DNA of 64,000 nt, from positions 1 through 64,000 of the forward strand of contig JAHDOI010000065.1 in the NCBI GenBank assembly GCA_018434945.1, in the 5' to 3' direction. The position numbers and the translations under genes were made by a program. Shown piece by piece: positions 8,249 through 16,756 of the stretch. This DNA is from Selenomonadales bacterium (GTDB lineage: Bacteria; Bacillota; Negativicutes; Sporomusales; UBA7701). Below the pieces are notes generated by a model, which saw nothing but the letters and a program-made list of their open reading frames with translations, made no database searches and was not told the origin of the DNA. Position 1 is the stretch's first letter, and each line of letters begins with the position of its first letter.

Positions 8249-8566
8249 TTACCTGAGTTTGCCGTGGACAGCCAGCCAGATGCAGGGCGGCGTGGCCGAG
8301 GTAAAGTCGACGCGGTGTTTTTCCCCGGCCGCCAGGAACAGCGCATCACCGGCGGCAAGAACGACCCGCCGTCCGTCGGCGAAGGAAATTTCCGCCCGGC
8401 CCGTGAGCAGGACGACCCATTCGTCCTTGTCCTGGTCGTACCAGAACCCGGGGGGCGAGGCTTGTCCGCAGGAAATTATCCGTTCGATGCGTACGCCGCC
8501 GCCCTCGTGGAGAGTCTCGGCGACTTCGTCAACCGGCAGGGGGCGGGGGATCGCGAAGATATTCAT
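8249..8566 (-). CDS. Cupin-domain protein
   Basis: 105 residues from ATG 8566, which has GGAGGTTGCC just upstream; the longer open frame to 8659 has no such site. It is a single cupin: the DKDEWVVLLTGRAEISFADG region is motif 1 and FLAAGEKHRVDFT is motif 2 with its His. PGFWYDQDKDEWV is the common form of a small group of cupins annotated only as phosphoribosylaminoimidazole carboxylase-like or stress cupins. No enzyme role is assigned. It is monocistronic. Confidence 0.8.
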   Translation of the reverse strand: MNIFAIPRPLPVDEVAETLHEGGGVRIERIISCGQASPPGFWYDQDKDEWVVLLTGRAEISFADGRRVVLAAGDALFLAAGEKHRVDFTSATPPCIWLAVHGKLR

Positions 8567-8748
8567 GGCAACCTCCTCGGCAATCGTTGCTGTAATAATT
8601 GGCCCCGGTTTACGCCGATTCCTGCCGGGGAAAACCCGGGCACCGTGATGCCGGCTCATAATATCGCGGGAGCCGATTTCACCCGCTGCCGTATCTATGG
8701 TAAAATAGTGCCATACACGGATATACTATTAGGAGGCTGGAACCGTCG

Positions 8749-9219
8749 ATGGTGCGTGTATTGCTCGTTTGTACCGGCAACACCTGCCGCAGCCCGATGG
8801 CCGAGGCGATGCTGAAAGCCAGGGTCTCTGCCGGTGGCTTGGAGGATAAGGTTTTGGTGCTGTCGGCGGGGCTGGCGGCATACGGCGACTACCCCTCGTC
8901 GCCTCATGCGCAGGCGGCGATGGCAAAGCGCGGACTCGACCTGACGGCCCACCGCTCGCGCCAGCTGCAGCCAGAGCTAGTGAAGGCGGCCGACATCATC
9001 CTGACGATGACGGCGGCCCATAAGCGGGCGATTGCCGCCGCCGCTCCCGAGGCGGCCGGCAAGGTGTACACTCTGGCGGAGTACGCCGGGGTGGAGGGGG
9101 ATGTAGCCGATCCATTCGGCGGCAGCAGAGAACTTTACGATGCGTGCGCGGCCGAGATGGAGCGCCTTATCGAGAAAATATGGCAAAGGATCGCGCAATT
9201 AGCAGGAAAAAGCGATTAA
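8749..9219 (+). CDS. ywlE: Low-molecular-weight protein arginine phosphatase
   Basis: 156 residues of the LMW phosphatase fold. The P-loop is VCTGNTCRSPMAEA: catalytic Cys, Arg and the Thr that in Bacillus YwlE favours phospho-arginine over phospho-tyrosine (classical tyrosine phosphatases have Ile or Leu there). The general-acid Asp is in VADPFGGS near residue 122. YwlE reverses McsB-type protein arginine phosphorylation. Gene order ywlE-rpiB-ywlG-glyA-upp matches Bacillus and supports the name. AGGAGG lies upstream of the ATG. Confidence 0.9.
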   Translation: MVRVLLVCTGNTCRSPMAEAMLKARVSAGGLEDKVLVLSAGLAAYGDYPSSPHAQAAMAKRGLDLTAHRSRQLQPELVKAADIILTMTAAHKRAIAAAAPEAAGKVYTLAEYAGVEGDVADPFGGSRELYDACAAEMERLIEKIWQRIAQLAGKSD

Positions 9220-9256
9220 ATGTAGAAAACTTCCCGAAATGCGAGGAGGGGATAAG

Positions 9257-9694
9257 GTGCTTGTAGGTATCGGCAGCGATCACGGCGGTTACCGCCTGAA
9301 GGAAGAAATCAAGCAGTATCTGACGGAGAAGGGGATTGAGTTCCGCGATTTCGGCACCCATTCCACCGATTCCGTCGATTACCCCGACATTTCCCGCGCG
9401 GTGGCCGAAGCGGTGGCCGGCGCGAAGTGTGACCGGGGCATTATTATATGTGGGACAGGTATCGGCGTATGCATCGCCGCAAACAAGGTTAAGGGCATCA
9501 GGGCGGCGTTGTGTCACGACACTTTTTCGGCCCAGATGTCGCGGGAACACAACAACGCCAACATCCTGACGATGGGCGAGCGGGTAATCGGCTGCGGCCT
9601 GGCCCGGGCGATCGTCGAGAAGTGGCTGGCGACCGAGTTCGCCGGCGGGCGGCATGCCAAGCGGGTGTGCAAGATCGCCGACCTCGAGGTCTAG
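9257..9694 (+). CDS. rpiB: Ribose-5-phosphate isomerase B
   Basis: 145 residues. It interconverts ribose 5-phosphate and ribulose 5-phosphate in the pentose phosphate pathway. GIGSDHGGYRLKEEI at the N-terminus, DSVDYPD, then CGTGIGVCIAANKVKGIRAA with the catalytic Cys, and HNNANILTMGERV are all RpiB hallmarks. The GTG at 9257 follows GGAGGGG at a suitable distance; the ATG at 9239 lies ahead of that site and is unlikely. It is the second gene of the ywlE block. Confidence 0.95.
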   Translation: MLVGIGSDHGGYRLKEEIKQYLTEKGIEFRDFGTHSTDSVDYPDISRAVAEAVAGAKCDRGIIICGTGIGVCIAANKVKGIRAALCHDTFSAQMSREHNNANILTMGERVIGCGLARAIVEKWLATEFAGGRHAKRVCKIADLEV

Positions 9695-9707
9695 AGACAA
9701 TACTATG

Positions 9708-9848
9708 GCGATTGAGGCTAAGGGCCCGTCTGCGTTGCACCCGCTGCGGGGTAGGCCGCAGTTCTAAGCGCTAAAGCACTAAGAACTTGCGCTCTTAGTC
9801 CTGCGCATGTTCGGTCCGTCTAGCATCTAGGCCCTTTTCCTCAATCGC
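9708..9848. repeat. Palindromic intergenic element, copy 1
   Basis: 141 bp with perfect 10-bp outer arms (GCGATTGAGG at 9708-9717, CCTCAATCGC at 9839-9848) and a second paired block (AAGGGCC 9720-9726 with GGCCCTT 9830-9836). The inside holds shorter inverted repeats. Read in the opposite direction, copy 2 at 15783-15908 shares several core blocks, but its outer arms have a different sequence that is again self-complementary. It contains no open frame of note. It lies between rpiB and the ywlG homologue. Confidence 0.7.
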
Positions 9849-9893
9849 TACGCAACTTTAGGGCGATTAGCCCTTGCTCAGGGGGTTTCCGGG

Positions 9894-10457
9894 ATGTTTT
9901 GCGATAACGCCGAAATCAAGCGCCAGACGGCGGCGGCGGCCGACGAACTGCTGGGCGCGGCGGCCATAAGGCCGGGGCAGATCCTGGTGGTCGGCTGCAG
10001 CACCAGCGAGGTGCGGGGCGCGAGGATCGGTTCGTCCGGTTCGGAGGAAGTTGCGGCGGTTATCCTTGCCGCTCTCCGGACGAGTTGCCGGGCCAAGGAC
10101 GTGTATCTCGCCGTCCAGTGCTGTGAGCACCTCAACCGGGCGTTGGTCGTCGAACGGCCTGCGGCCGAGCGCTATGGGCTGGAAGAGGTCGGCGTCGTGC
10201 CTGTGCCCAAAGCGGGCGGGGCTCTTGCGGCCCGGGCGATGCGCGAATTTACCGCCCCGGTGGTCGTGGAAACGATAGAGGCCCACGCCGGGCTCGATAT
10301 CGGCGCTACGCTGATCGGCATGCATATAAAGAGGGTGGCGGTGCCGGTTCGCCTGGAACAGAAGGTTATCGGCCAGGCCGCGGTGACGGCGGCCCGCTAC
10401 CGGCCGAAGCTCATCGGCGGCGTGCGGGCGGTTTACGAGCTGCCGCCCTGCTATTGA
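9894..10457 (+). CDS. ywlG: UPF0340/TIGR01440 family protein (YwlG)
   Basis: 187 residues, full length for the family. The motif [21 protein letters not shown] near residue 30 and [13 protein letters not shown] near residue 80 are diagnostic. The function is unknown, although the gene almost always lies next to rpiB and glyA in Firmicutes, as here. ATG 9894 follows GGGGG at about seven bases. It is separated from rpiB by the palindromic repeat element, so it may have its own transcript. Confidence 0.88.
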   Translation: MFCDNAEIKRQTAAAADELLGAAAIRPGQILVVGCSTSEVRGARIGSSGSEEVAAVILAALRTSCRAKDVYLAVQCCEHLNRALVVERPAAERYGLEEVGVVPVPKAGGALAARAMREFTAPVVVETIEAHAGLDIGATLIGMHIKRVAVPVRLEQKVIGQAAVTAARYRPKLIGGVRAVYELPPCY

Positions 10458-10509
10458 GGATGACCTGCGTTTTGCGGCATTAATTATAGTATTTTTTAGG
10501 AGGGAACCC

Positions 10510-11754
10510 ATGAATATTCTTGCCAGAATCGACCCGGAAGTGGCGCGGGCCATCGATCTCGAGCGTAAGCGCCAGCAGAGCAAAATCGAGCTGATAGCGT
10601 CGGAGAACTTCGTTTCCAAGGCGGTGCTCCAGGCTCAGGGCTCGGTGCTCACCAACAAGTACGCCGAGGGGTACCCCGGACACCGCTACTACGGCGGCTG
10701 CGAGTTCGTGGATATCGCCGAAAATCTCGCCATAGAAAGGGCCAAGGCGCTTTTCGGGGCTGAGCACGCCAACGTCCAGCCGCATTCCGGCGCCCAGGCC
10801 AACACCGCGGTGTATTTTGCCTTCCTGCAGCCCGGCGATACCATCCTGGGCATGAACCTGGCCCACGGTGGGCATCTTACCCACGGCAGCCCGGTCAATA
10901 TCTCCGGCAAGTATTTCAAGATCGTTCCCTACGGGGTCGACGAGGTCAGTCACCGCATCAACTACGACGAGGTGCGGCGGCTGGCGATGGAACACCGGCC
11001 GAAGATGCTGGTGGCCGGTGCGAGCGCCTATTCGCGGATAATCGATTTCGAGCGCATGGGAGCCATCGCCCGCGAGTGCGGGGCGATGTTCATGGTCGAT
11101 ATGGCACATATCGCCGGGCTGGTGGCCGCAGGTCTGCACCCCACCCCCGTCCCCCACGCCGACATCGTCACAACTACCACCCACAAGACACTGCGCGGTC
11201 CGCGGGGCGGCCTCATCCTCTGCAAGGCCGAATACGCCAAGGCGGTCGATAAGGCCGTATTCCCGGGCATTCAGGGCGGACCGCTGATGCACGTCGTCGC
11301 CGCCAAGGCCGTAGCGCTCAAGGAAGCGATGGGCGAGGAATTCCAGGCTTATCAGGCTCAGATCGTCAAGAACGCTAAAGTCCTGGCCGAAAAGCTGATG
11401 TCCGAAGGCTTTACCCTGGTATCGGGGGGGACGGACAACCACCTGATGCTCGTCGACGTACGCAATCAGCGCTTGACCGGCAAGGTGGCCGAAAAGCTGC
11501 TCGACGAGATCGGCGTGACGGTGAACAAGAACGCCATCCCCTTCGACCCCGAGAGTCCGTTCGTCACGAGCGGCATCCGTATCGGCACGCCGGCGGTGAC
11601 GTCGCGCGGCATGCAGGAGGACGCCATGCTTGTTATCGGCGAGATAATCGCCATGGTTCTCAATAATCCGGAAGACTCGATGGTGAAAACCAGGGCGGCC
11701 GGCCTGGTCGCCAAGCTGACCAAGAAATATCCCTTGTACGCCGACCTGGGCTAG
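10510..11754 (+). CDS. glyA: Serine hydroxymethyltransferase
   Basis: 414 residues. This PLP enzyme converts serine and tetrahydrofolate to glycine and methylene-tetrahydrofolate, the main one-carbon source. Visible hallmarks: [55 protein letters not shown], and the PLP-lysine segment [14 protein letters not shown] near residue 225. AGGAGGG precedes the ATG by a few bases. It is followed 38 bases later by upp. Confidence 0.98.
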   Translation: MNILARIDPEVARAIDLERKRQQSKIELIASENFVSKAVLQAQGSVLTNKYAEGYPGHRYYGGCEFVDIAENLAIERAKALFGAEHANVQPHSGAQANTAVYFAFLQPGDTILGMNLAHGGHLTHGSPVNISGKYFKIVPYGVDEVSHRINYDEVRRLAMEHRPKMLVAGASAYSRIIDFERMGAIARECGAMFMVDMAHIAGLVAAGLHPTPVPHADIVTTTTHKTLRGPRGGLILCKAEYAKAVDKAVFPGIQGGPLMHVVAAKAVALKEAMGEEFQAYQAQIVKNAKVLAEKLMSEGFTLVSGGTDNHLMLVDVRNQRLTGKVAEKLLDEIGVTVNKNAIPFDPESPFVTSGIRIGTPAVTSRGMQEDAMLVIGEIIAMVLNNPEDSMVKTRAAGLVAKLTKKYPLYADLG

Positions 11755-11798
11755 GAGGATAGGCCGGGGAGGAAATACAACGACGGGAGAGTGTGGAC

Positions 11799-12425
11799 AT
11801 GCAGGTTCGAATCATCGACCATCCCCTTATTCAGCACAAACTTACGCTGATCCGCGACATAAGGACCGGCCCGAAGGAGTTCCGCGAGCTTCTCGAGGAA
11901 ATCGCCATGCTGATGGCCTACGAAATCACCCGCAACCTTCCGCTGGAGGAAACGCTCATCGAAACGCCGGTGGCGCAGTGCCGCTGCAAGGTGCTGTGCG
12001 GCAAGAAGCTCGGCGTCGTGCCCATCCTGAGGGCGGGGCTCGGCATGGTGAGCGGCGTCGTCCGCCTCATCCCGGCGGCGAAGGTCGGCCATATCGGTGT
12101 CTACCGCGACCCCGCCACCCTGAAACCGGTGGAGTATTACTGCAAGCTGCCCACCGACGTGGAAGAACGGGAGATCGTCGTCATCGACCCGATGCTGGCG
12201 ACCGGCGGTTCGGCGGCGGCGGCCATCGAGATGATCAAGAAACGGGGCGCCCGGAGCATAAAGCTGATGTGCCTCGTGGCGGCGCCCGAGGGCGTGCTGC
12301 ACGTGAATGAGCAGCACCCGGACGTGGAGATCTATACCGCGTCGGTCGACGAGCGGCTCAACGACCACGGCTATATCGTGCCCGGTCTCGGCGACGCCGG
12401 CGACCGGATTTTCGGGACAAAATAA
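11799..12425 (+). CDS. upp: Uracil phosphoribosyltransferase
   Basis: 208 residues. It salvages uracil to UMP using PRPP. The PRPP-binding loop is [20 protein letters not shown] and the uracil-binding end is [24 protein letters not shown]. The ATG at 11799 lies eight bases after GGGAGA; an in-frame GTG six bases earlier is too close to that site. Directly after glyA, as in Bacillus. Confidence 0.97.
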   Translation: MQVRIIDHPLIQHKLTLIRDIRTGPKEFRELLEEIAMLMAYEITRNLPLEETLIETPVAQCRCKVLCGKKLGVVPILRAGLGMVSGVVRLIPAAKVGHIGVYRDPATLKPVEYYCKLPTDVEEREIVVIDPMLATGGSAAAAIEMIKKRGARSIKLMCLVAAPEGVLHVNEQHPDVEIYTASVDERLNDHGYIVPGLGDAGDRIFGTK

Positions 12426-12434
12426 GGATATGAA

Positions 12435-12468
12435 AAGGCCCCGGGCGGTTGAAGCCGCCCGGGGCCTT
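12435..12468. terminator. Bidirectional terminator
   Basis: 14-bp perfect stem AAGGCCCCGGGCGG / CCGCCCGGGGCCTT. It ends the glyA-upp transcript on the plus strand and, with TTTTCAT after it on the minus strand, the aminotransferase transcript. Confidence 0.9.
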
Positions 12469-12483
12469 AGTTGTATCGGTTTG

Positions 12484-13662
12484 TCAGGCGAACTTGACGG
12501 CACGCTTGTTGCCGCCAAGGGCTTTTTTCATCGCTTCGCAGGCGGTGGCGATCGTTTCCTCGCTGCGCAGGTAGCACAGGCGGACGTGGCCTTCGCCCCG
12601 TTTGCCGAAGAAAGCGCCCGGGGTCAGGGCGACGCCGGCCCGCTCCAGCACGAAGCGGGCGAATTCCTTGCTGGTCATGCCGGTGCCGCTGATGTCGGGG
12701 AAGGCGTAGATGGCGCCGGCGGGGGTGGCGCAGGTAACGCCGGGTATTTCGTTCAGTCTGTCGACCATCAGGTCGCGCAGGGAGCGGTAGTAGGCCAGCC
12801 GCTCGTCCATGAGGCGGCGGTCGGTGGCGAGGGCGGCGATGCCGGCGTGCTGGATAAAAGGCGGCAGGCAGGTGTAGACGGTGTTGAACATCAGGCCCAT
12901 CTTGGCGATCAGCTCGGTCGGGCCGACCGCGTAGCCCAGCCGCCAGCCCGACATGGAGTGGCCCTTGGAAAAGCCGCTGAGGATGATGGTCCGCTCGCGG
13001 CACTGATCGGCGAAGCTCGGCGAAAAATGACGGCCTTCGTAGATGTTTTCGGCGTAGATCTCGTCACTCAGGAGATAGAGGTCGTGTTTGGCGGCCACGG
13101 CGGCCACGCCGCGGATCTCTTCCTCGCTCATGACGGCGCCGGTCGGATTGCCGGGAGTGTTGATGATTATCAGGCGGGTTTTGGGGGTAATGCGGGCCTC
13201 AAGATCGCCGGCGTCGAGGCGGAAGCCCTCGCGGAGCGGGACGGTCACCTGTTTAACGCCCGTGTAGCTTGTCACCGCCTCGTAGGTCGGGAAGTACGGG
13301 TCGGGGGTTATGATTTCGTCGCCGGGGTTGGCCACGCAGCGGATGACGAAGTCGATGATGCTGTTGGCGGGCATGGTTACGATCTGGCTGAGTTCGGGCG
13401 TGAAGCCTAGCTTGCCGGCGGTATAATTGCCGATGGCCTGGCGCAGCGGCTCGATGCCGCTGGAGGCGACGTACTTTGTATGGCCCTGGTCGAGGGCATG
13501 TTTGGTCGCTTCGATAACGTGGGGGTAGGCGTCGAAATCGGAGTCGCCCACTTCGAAGCGGTGAATGGTTCGGCCGGTGGCGGCAAGCGCGTTGGCAATC
13601 TCGAGGATTTCGAGCATCGGCTGGCCGACGAGGCCGGCGGTGAGGTCGGAGAGACGTTTCAT
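12484..13662 (-). CDS. Pyridoxal phosphate-dependent aminotransferase (class I/II)
   Basis: 392 residues. Fold-type I aminotransferase, probably of aspartate, aromatic or alanine type: NYTAGKLGF region, NTPGNPTGAVMSEEEIRG (Asn contact to PLP), LYLLSDEIYAE, and the PLP-lysine in ILSGFSKGHSMSGWRLGY. The start at 13662 (MKRLSDLTAGLV) is chosen because a minus-strand promoter at 13711-13739 would make a message beginning just upstream of it; the longer open frame extends past that promoter. Substrate not resolved. It converges with upp and diverges from the YhcH-like gene. Confidence 0.9.
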   Translation of the reverse strand: MKRLSDLTAGLVGQPMLEILEIANALAATGRTIHRFEVGDSDFDAYPHVIEATKHALDQGHTKYVASSGIEPLRQAIGNYTAGKLGFTPELSQIVTMPANSIIDFVIRCVANPGDEIITPDPYFPTYEAVTSYTGVKQVTVPLREGFRLDAGDLEARITPKTRLIIINTPGNPTGAVMSEEEIRGVAAVAAKHDLYLLSDEIYAENIYEGRHFSPSFADQCRERTIILSGFSKGHSMSGWRLGYAVGPTELIAKMGLMFNTVYTCLPPFIQHAGIAALATDRRLMDERLAYYRSLRDLMVDRLNEIPGVTCATPAGAIYAFPDISGTGMTSKEFARFVLERAGVALTPGAFFGKRGEGHVRLCYLRSEETIATACEAMKKALGGNKRAVKFA

Positions 13663-13710
13663 GATTGGCACCATCCTCTGTGTAAATACAAGTGAACTAT
13701 ACAGAAAGAC

Positions 13711-13739
13711 ATTATACTCTACTTTGCCCGCCGGCGCAA
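13711..13739 (-). promoter_or_regulatory. Sigma-A type promoter of the aminotransferase gene
   Basis: On the minus strand: TTGCGC, 17-base spacer, TATAAT. The predicted start falls near 13705, about 40 bases before the chosen start codon at 13662. Confidence 0.7.
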
Positions 13740-13819
13740 CCCCCGAGGGGATTATTTTCGCTATATCTTCGGTGGCGGGCATAGCTTGTTCCATCATATG
13801 AATAGTGTCGGCGGGCATG

Positions 13820-13848
13820 TTTATCCGCCGGCGCGGTTATTGTATAAT
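13820..13848 (+). promoter_or_regulatory. Possible sigma-A promoter of the YhcH-like gene
   Basis: TTTATC at 13820-13825, 17-base spacer, TATAAT at 13843-13848. The -10 is perfect and the -35 poor. The ATG at 13883 follows GAGGAGG. Confidence 0.5.
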
Positions 13849-13870
13849 TATCCTGAAGGATGATATCTGA

Positions 13871-14356
<486 letters not shown>

Positions 14357-14366
14357 ACTGGTCATC

Positions 14367-14394
14367 AAGCGCCGGGTGCAACCGGCGCTTTTTT
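14367..14394 (+). terminator. Rho-independent terminator
   Basis: AAGCGCCGG / CCGGCGCTT stem with loop GTGCAA and a TTTTTT tail, directly after the YhcH-like gene. Confidence 0.92.
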
Positions 14395-14463
14395 CTGCTC
14401 CCCTGGAAGGGGTCGGCGGCCGGGCGGCATAATATAGAAGTATCGACACAGACGGAGGCGATC

Positions 14464-15243
14464 ATGATGACCGGACGGCTGGAGGAAGTAGCGGCGGCCT
14501 GGCGGAGCGCAAAGTACCCGGTGATGTTTACCGGAGCGGGGATGAGTACCGAATCGGGGCTGCCCGATTTCCGCTCGGCCAGGGGGCTGTGGAAGCAGCG
14601 GCCGGAGAGTCTGGCGACGATGACGGCGCTCCGTCGCGAACCGGGCGAGTTCTATTTTTTCTACCAGTGGCGGATCGCCCGCCTGTGGGCGGCGGTGCCC
14701 AATACAGGCCATGAGGCGCTGGCGGCGCTGGCGGCCGCGGGGTTCGTCAAGCTGCTGATCACCCAGAACGTCGACGGCCTCCATCAGCGGGCCGGCAGCG
14801 ACGCGGTGGAGCTGCACGGCACGCTGCGGACAGTCAGCTGCCTGGAGTGCGGGGCGGGGTACGACAGCCGGACCCTGCTGCCGGCGGCGGCCGGCTGGGA
14901 GGATGACTACCGGGCGGGGCGGTACCTCCCGGGCAAGGAATGCGCCTGCTCCGCCTGCGGCGGCGGCCTGCGGCCCGATGTTGTGCTGTTCGGAGAATCA
15001 TTGCCCGCCGCTGCCTGGGAGACTGCCGAGCGCGCCAGCAGGGCAGCCGATTTCTTCGTGGTCGTCGGCTCGTCGCTGGCGGTGGGACCGGCCAACCTGT
15101 GTCCCGAGTTCGCGCTGGCGAACGGGGCGCGGCTTGTCATCATCAATCAGGAGGCCACTCATCTCGACGACCGGGCGGAGTGGGTATTCCGCGACAGGGC
15201 TGCCGGGGTGCTGGCGGCGCTCCGGGAAAGGATTATCGGCTGA
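14464..15243 (+). CDS. cobB: NAD-dependent deacylase of the SIR2 family
   Basis: 259 residues. Sirtuins remove acyl groups from lysines using NAD+, giving nicotinamide and O-acyl-ADP-ribose. NAD site: [22 protein letters not shown] (about 21-42). [12 protein letters not shown] and the catalytic His in [11 protein letters not shown] follow. Four Zn ligands occur as CLEC and [17 protein letters not shown] and [13 protein letters not shown] complete the Rossmann part. The Zn module is slightly longer than in the shortest bacterial sirtuins. GGAGG precedes the ATG. It is 44 bases from the dCMP deaminase gene, so co-transcription is likely. Confidence 0.93.
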   Translation: MMTGRLEEVAAAWRSAKYPVMFTGAGMSTESGLPDFRSARGLWKQRPESLATMTALRREPGEFYFFYQWRIARLWAAVPNTGHEALAALAAAGFVKLLITQNVDGLHQRAGSDAVELHGTLRTVSCLECGAGYDSRTLLPAAAGWEDDYRAGRYLPGKECACSACGGGLRPDVVLFGESLPAAAWETAERASRAADFFVVVGSSLAVGPANLCPEFALANGARLVIINQEATHLDDRAEWVFRDRAAGVLAALRERIIG

Positions 15244-15287
15244 CGCGTGGAAATAATGAAGATAAGAGAGAAAATGGGGGTGCGCGG

Positions 15288-15740
15288 ATGACGCGGCCGG
15301 TATGGGACGAATACTTCATGGATATCACCAGGGTGGTGGCGACCAGATCCACCTGCCTCAGACGTCAGGTGGGGGCCGTTATCGTCAAAGGCAAGCGCCT
15401 GCTGACAAGCGGCTACAACGGCGCGCCGCAGGGGCTGCCGCATTGCAGCGAGGTGGGCTGCCTGCGCGCCGCCAGGGCGATACCCTCCGGCGAGCGCCAT
15501 GAGTTGTGCCGCGGCACCCACGCCGAGCAGAACGCCATCGTCCAGGCCGCCCTTTACGGAGTAGCCATCGAGGGGGCGACGCTCTACTGTACCCACCAGC
15601 CGTGCTCAGGGTGCACCAAGATGATTATCAACGCCGGCATCAAGCGCATCGTCTACCTCTCCCCTTACCCGGACGAGCTGGCGATGGAGCTGTTGGCCGG
15701 CACGGATGTCGAGTGTATATGTTTTAAGGAAAACGGCTGA
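15288..15740 (+). CDS. comEB: dCMP deaminase (ComEB family)
   Basis: 150 residues. It deaminates dCMP to dUMP for thymidylate synthesis. The zinc-site motif [11 protein letters not shown] (His and catalytic Glu) and the Cys pair [10 protein letters not shown] are present; the N-terminal [13 protein letters not shown] is typical of dCMP deaminases. The start at 15288 is preceded by GGGGGTGCG. In many Firmicutes this gene lies between upp and wecA; here the two ends of that arrangement are separated by a metabolic island. Confidence 0.92.
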   Translation: MTRPVWDEYFMDITRVVATRSTCLRRQVGAVIVKGKRLLTSGYNGAPQGLPHCSEVGCLRAARAIPSGERHELCRGTHAEQNAIVQAALYGVAIEGATLYCTHQPCSGCTKMIINAGIKRIVYLSPYPDELAMELLAGTDVECICFKENG

Positions 15741-15742
15741 TA

Positions 15743-15772
15743 AAAAGGCGCTTCCCGGCGGAAGCGCCTTTT
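15743..15772 (+). terminator. Rho-independent terminator
   Basis: AAAAGGCGCTTCC / GGAAGCGCCTTTT stem with a four-base loop, right after the dCMP deaminase stop. Confidence 0.9.
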
Positions 15773-15782
15773 ATGAAATGCC

Positions 15783-15908
15783 GGAAAGGGTTTAGAAGGC
15801 TCCAGATGCAAGACGCACCGGAAGAGCGCGCCGCGACGCGTACTTGGGTCGTACGCTAGCAAGCGCTCTGAGGAGCAACGCTGCAGATGGACCTTAAAAA
15901 CCCTTTCC
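15783..15908. repeat. Palindromic intergenic element, copy 2
   Basis: 126 bp with perfect 11-bp outer arms (GGAAAGGGTTT at 15783-15793, AAACCCTTTCC at 15898-15908), a partly paired second block and an internal GCGTAC/GTACGC hairpin. Read on the minus strand, the blocks CTGC-GTTGC-CC, GCGCTCTT and GTCT-GCATCT-G--CCTT recur in copy 1 at 9708-9848, while the outer arms do not. It ends exactly at the stop codon of the minus-strand beta-lactamase-fold gene. Confidence 0.7.
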
Positions 15909-16670
15909 CTATTTACGCCGTAAAGCGTTGTAAGCTTTCGCCGCCGTCCTGGCGATATAATCGCTCGCATACGCCTCGGGGCGGTCGGTAAGGGTGTAGA
16001 CGCTGATAAGAATCTGGTCGCGGCCGTCGTCGACGATGCCCACATCGCAGAGGAGGTTGTCGAGGGCGCCGACTTTGTGCATAACCGGGGTCTCCATTAA
16101 TCGGGGGATCTCATCGCGGAAGATGGTGTTGGCGAGCTTATATTTCAGTTCGGAGGATTTTTGCCTGCCGAGGTAGCGGTCGCGGTAGATGTTCTCGAAG
16201 ACCAGGGCCATCTCATAGGGCGTGGTGACGCTGTGGTAGTTGTAGCGCTTGTAGGCATCCTCGCTATGTACCTGAGTTTTTTTCAGGCGCAGGTCGCGCG
16301 TCACCTTTCTGAGGGCGTCGGGGCGGAGGGCATCGATCTCGGCGAGCATCGCGCGATATGAGTCGTTGCCGCTGACGACGATCATATCGTCGACGTTATC
16401 ATCGTACAGATCTTTCTTTGCCGGGCTGGCTGCGGGATAGAGGTACTTGTAGAGCGCCATCGCGACCACGAGCTTGGCGGTCGAGGCGGCGGGGAAAACG
16501 GTGTCCTGATTAAAGGAAAGAGCCTTGCCGGTTTTGAGGTTCTTGGCGTAGACACCGACCCGGCCGTCGAATTTCTTGGCGTCGCCGACGATTTCCTTGT
16601 AGGAATTGGCCGAGGCGACGGCGGCAACAAAGAGGAGAGCGGCTAGGAGAAGAGCGACTTTTCTGAGCAA
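15909..16670 (-). CDS. Beta-lactamase-fold serine hydrolase (class A-like)
   Basis: 253 residues from a TTG at 16670, placed by AGAGGTGG upstream; the longer frame has no site. Signal peptide residues 1-21. Active-site elements of the class A beta-lactamase/PBP fold: S63-T-A-K66 (SxxK), an SGN triad in VVSGNDSYRAML, and HKVGALDN in place of the usual KTG box. This class of secreted proteins includes true beta-lactamases and catalytically different relatives; the KVG box and the long helical insert make resistance uncertain. The promoter contains a TetR-like operator shared with tolC. Confidence 0.82.
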   Translation of the reverse strand: MLRKVALLLAALLFVAAVASANSYKEIVGDAKKFDGRVGVYAKNLKTGKALSFNQDTVFPAASTAKLVVAMALYKYLYPAASPAKKDLYDDNVDDMIVVSGNDSYRAMLAEIDALRPDALRKVTRDLRLKKTQVHSEDAYKRYNYHSVTTPYEMALVFENIYRDRYLGRQKSSELKYKLANTIFRDEIPRLMETPVMHKVGALDNLLCDVGIVDDGRDQILISVYTLTDRPEAYASDYIARTAAKAYNALRRK

Positions 16671-16702
16671 TCCTACCACCTCTTGTCTGCGGGTTTGGTT
16701 CA

Positions 16703-16731
16703 ATTATAACCGACGCTGACTGGTCAGTCCA
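16703..16731 (-). promoter_or_regulatory. Promoter of the beta-lactamase-fold gene with TetR-like operator
   Basis: On the minus strand: TGGACT (16726-16731), 17-base spacer, TATAAT (16703-16708). The palindrome GACTGACCAGTCAG (16716-16729) lies mainly in the spacer, a position that blocks RNA polymerase when bound. It differs by one base from the matching 14 bases of the operator at the tolC promoter. Confidence 0.65.
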
Positions 16732-16756
16732 TAGCAGAGAAGGACTACTTTTGTCG

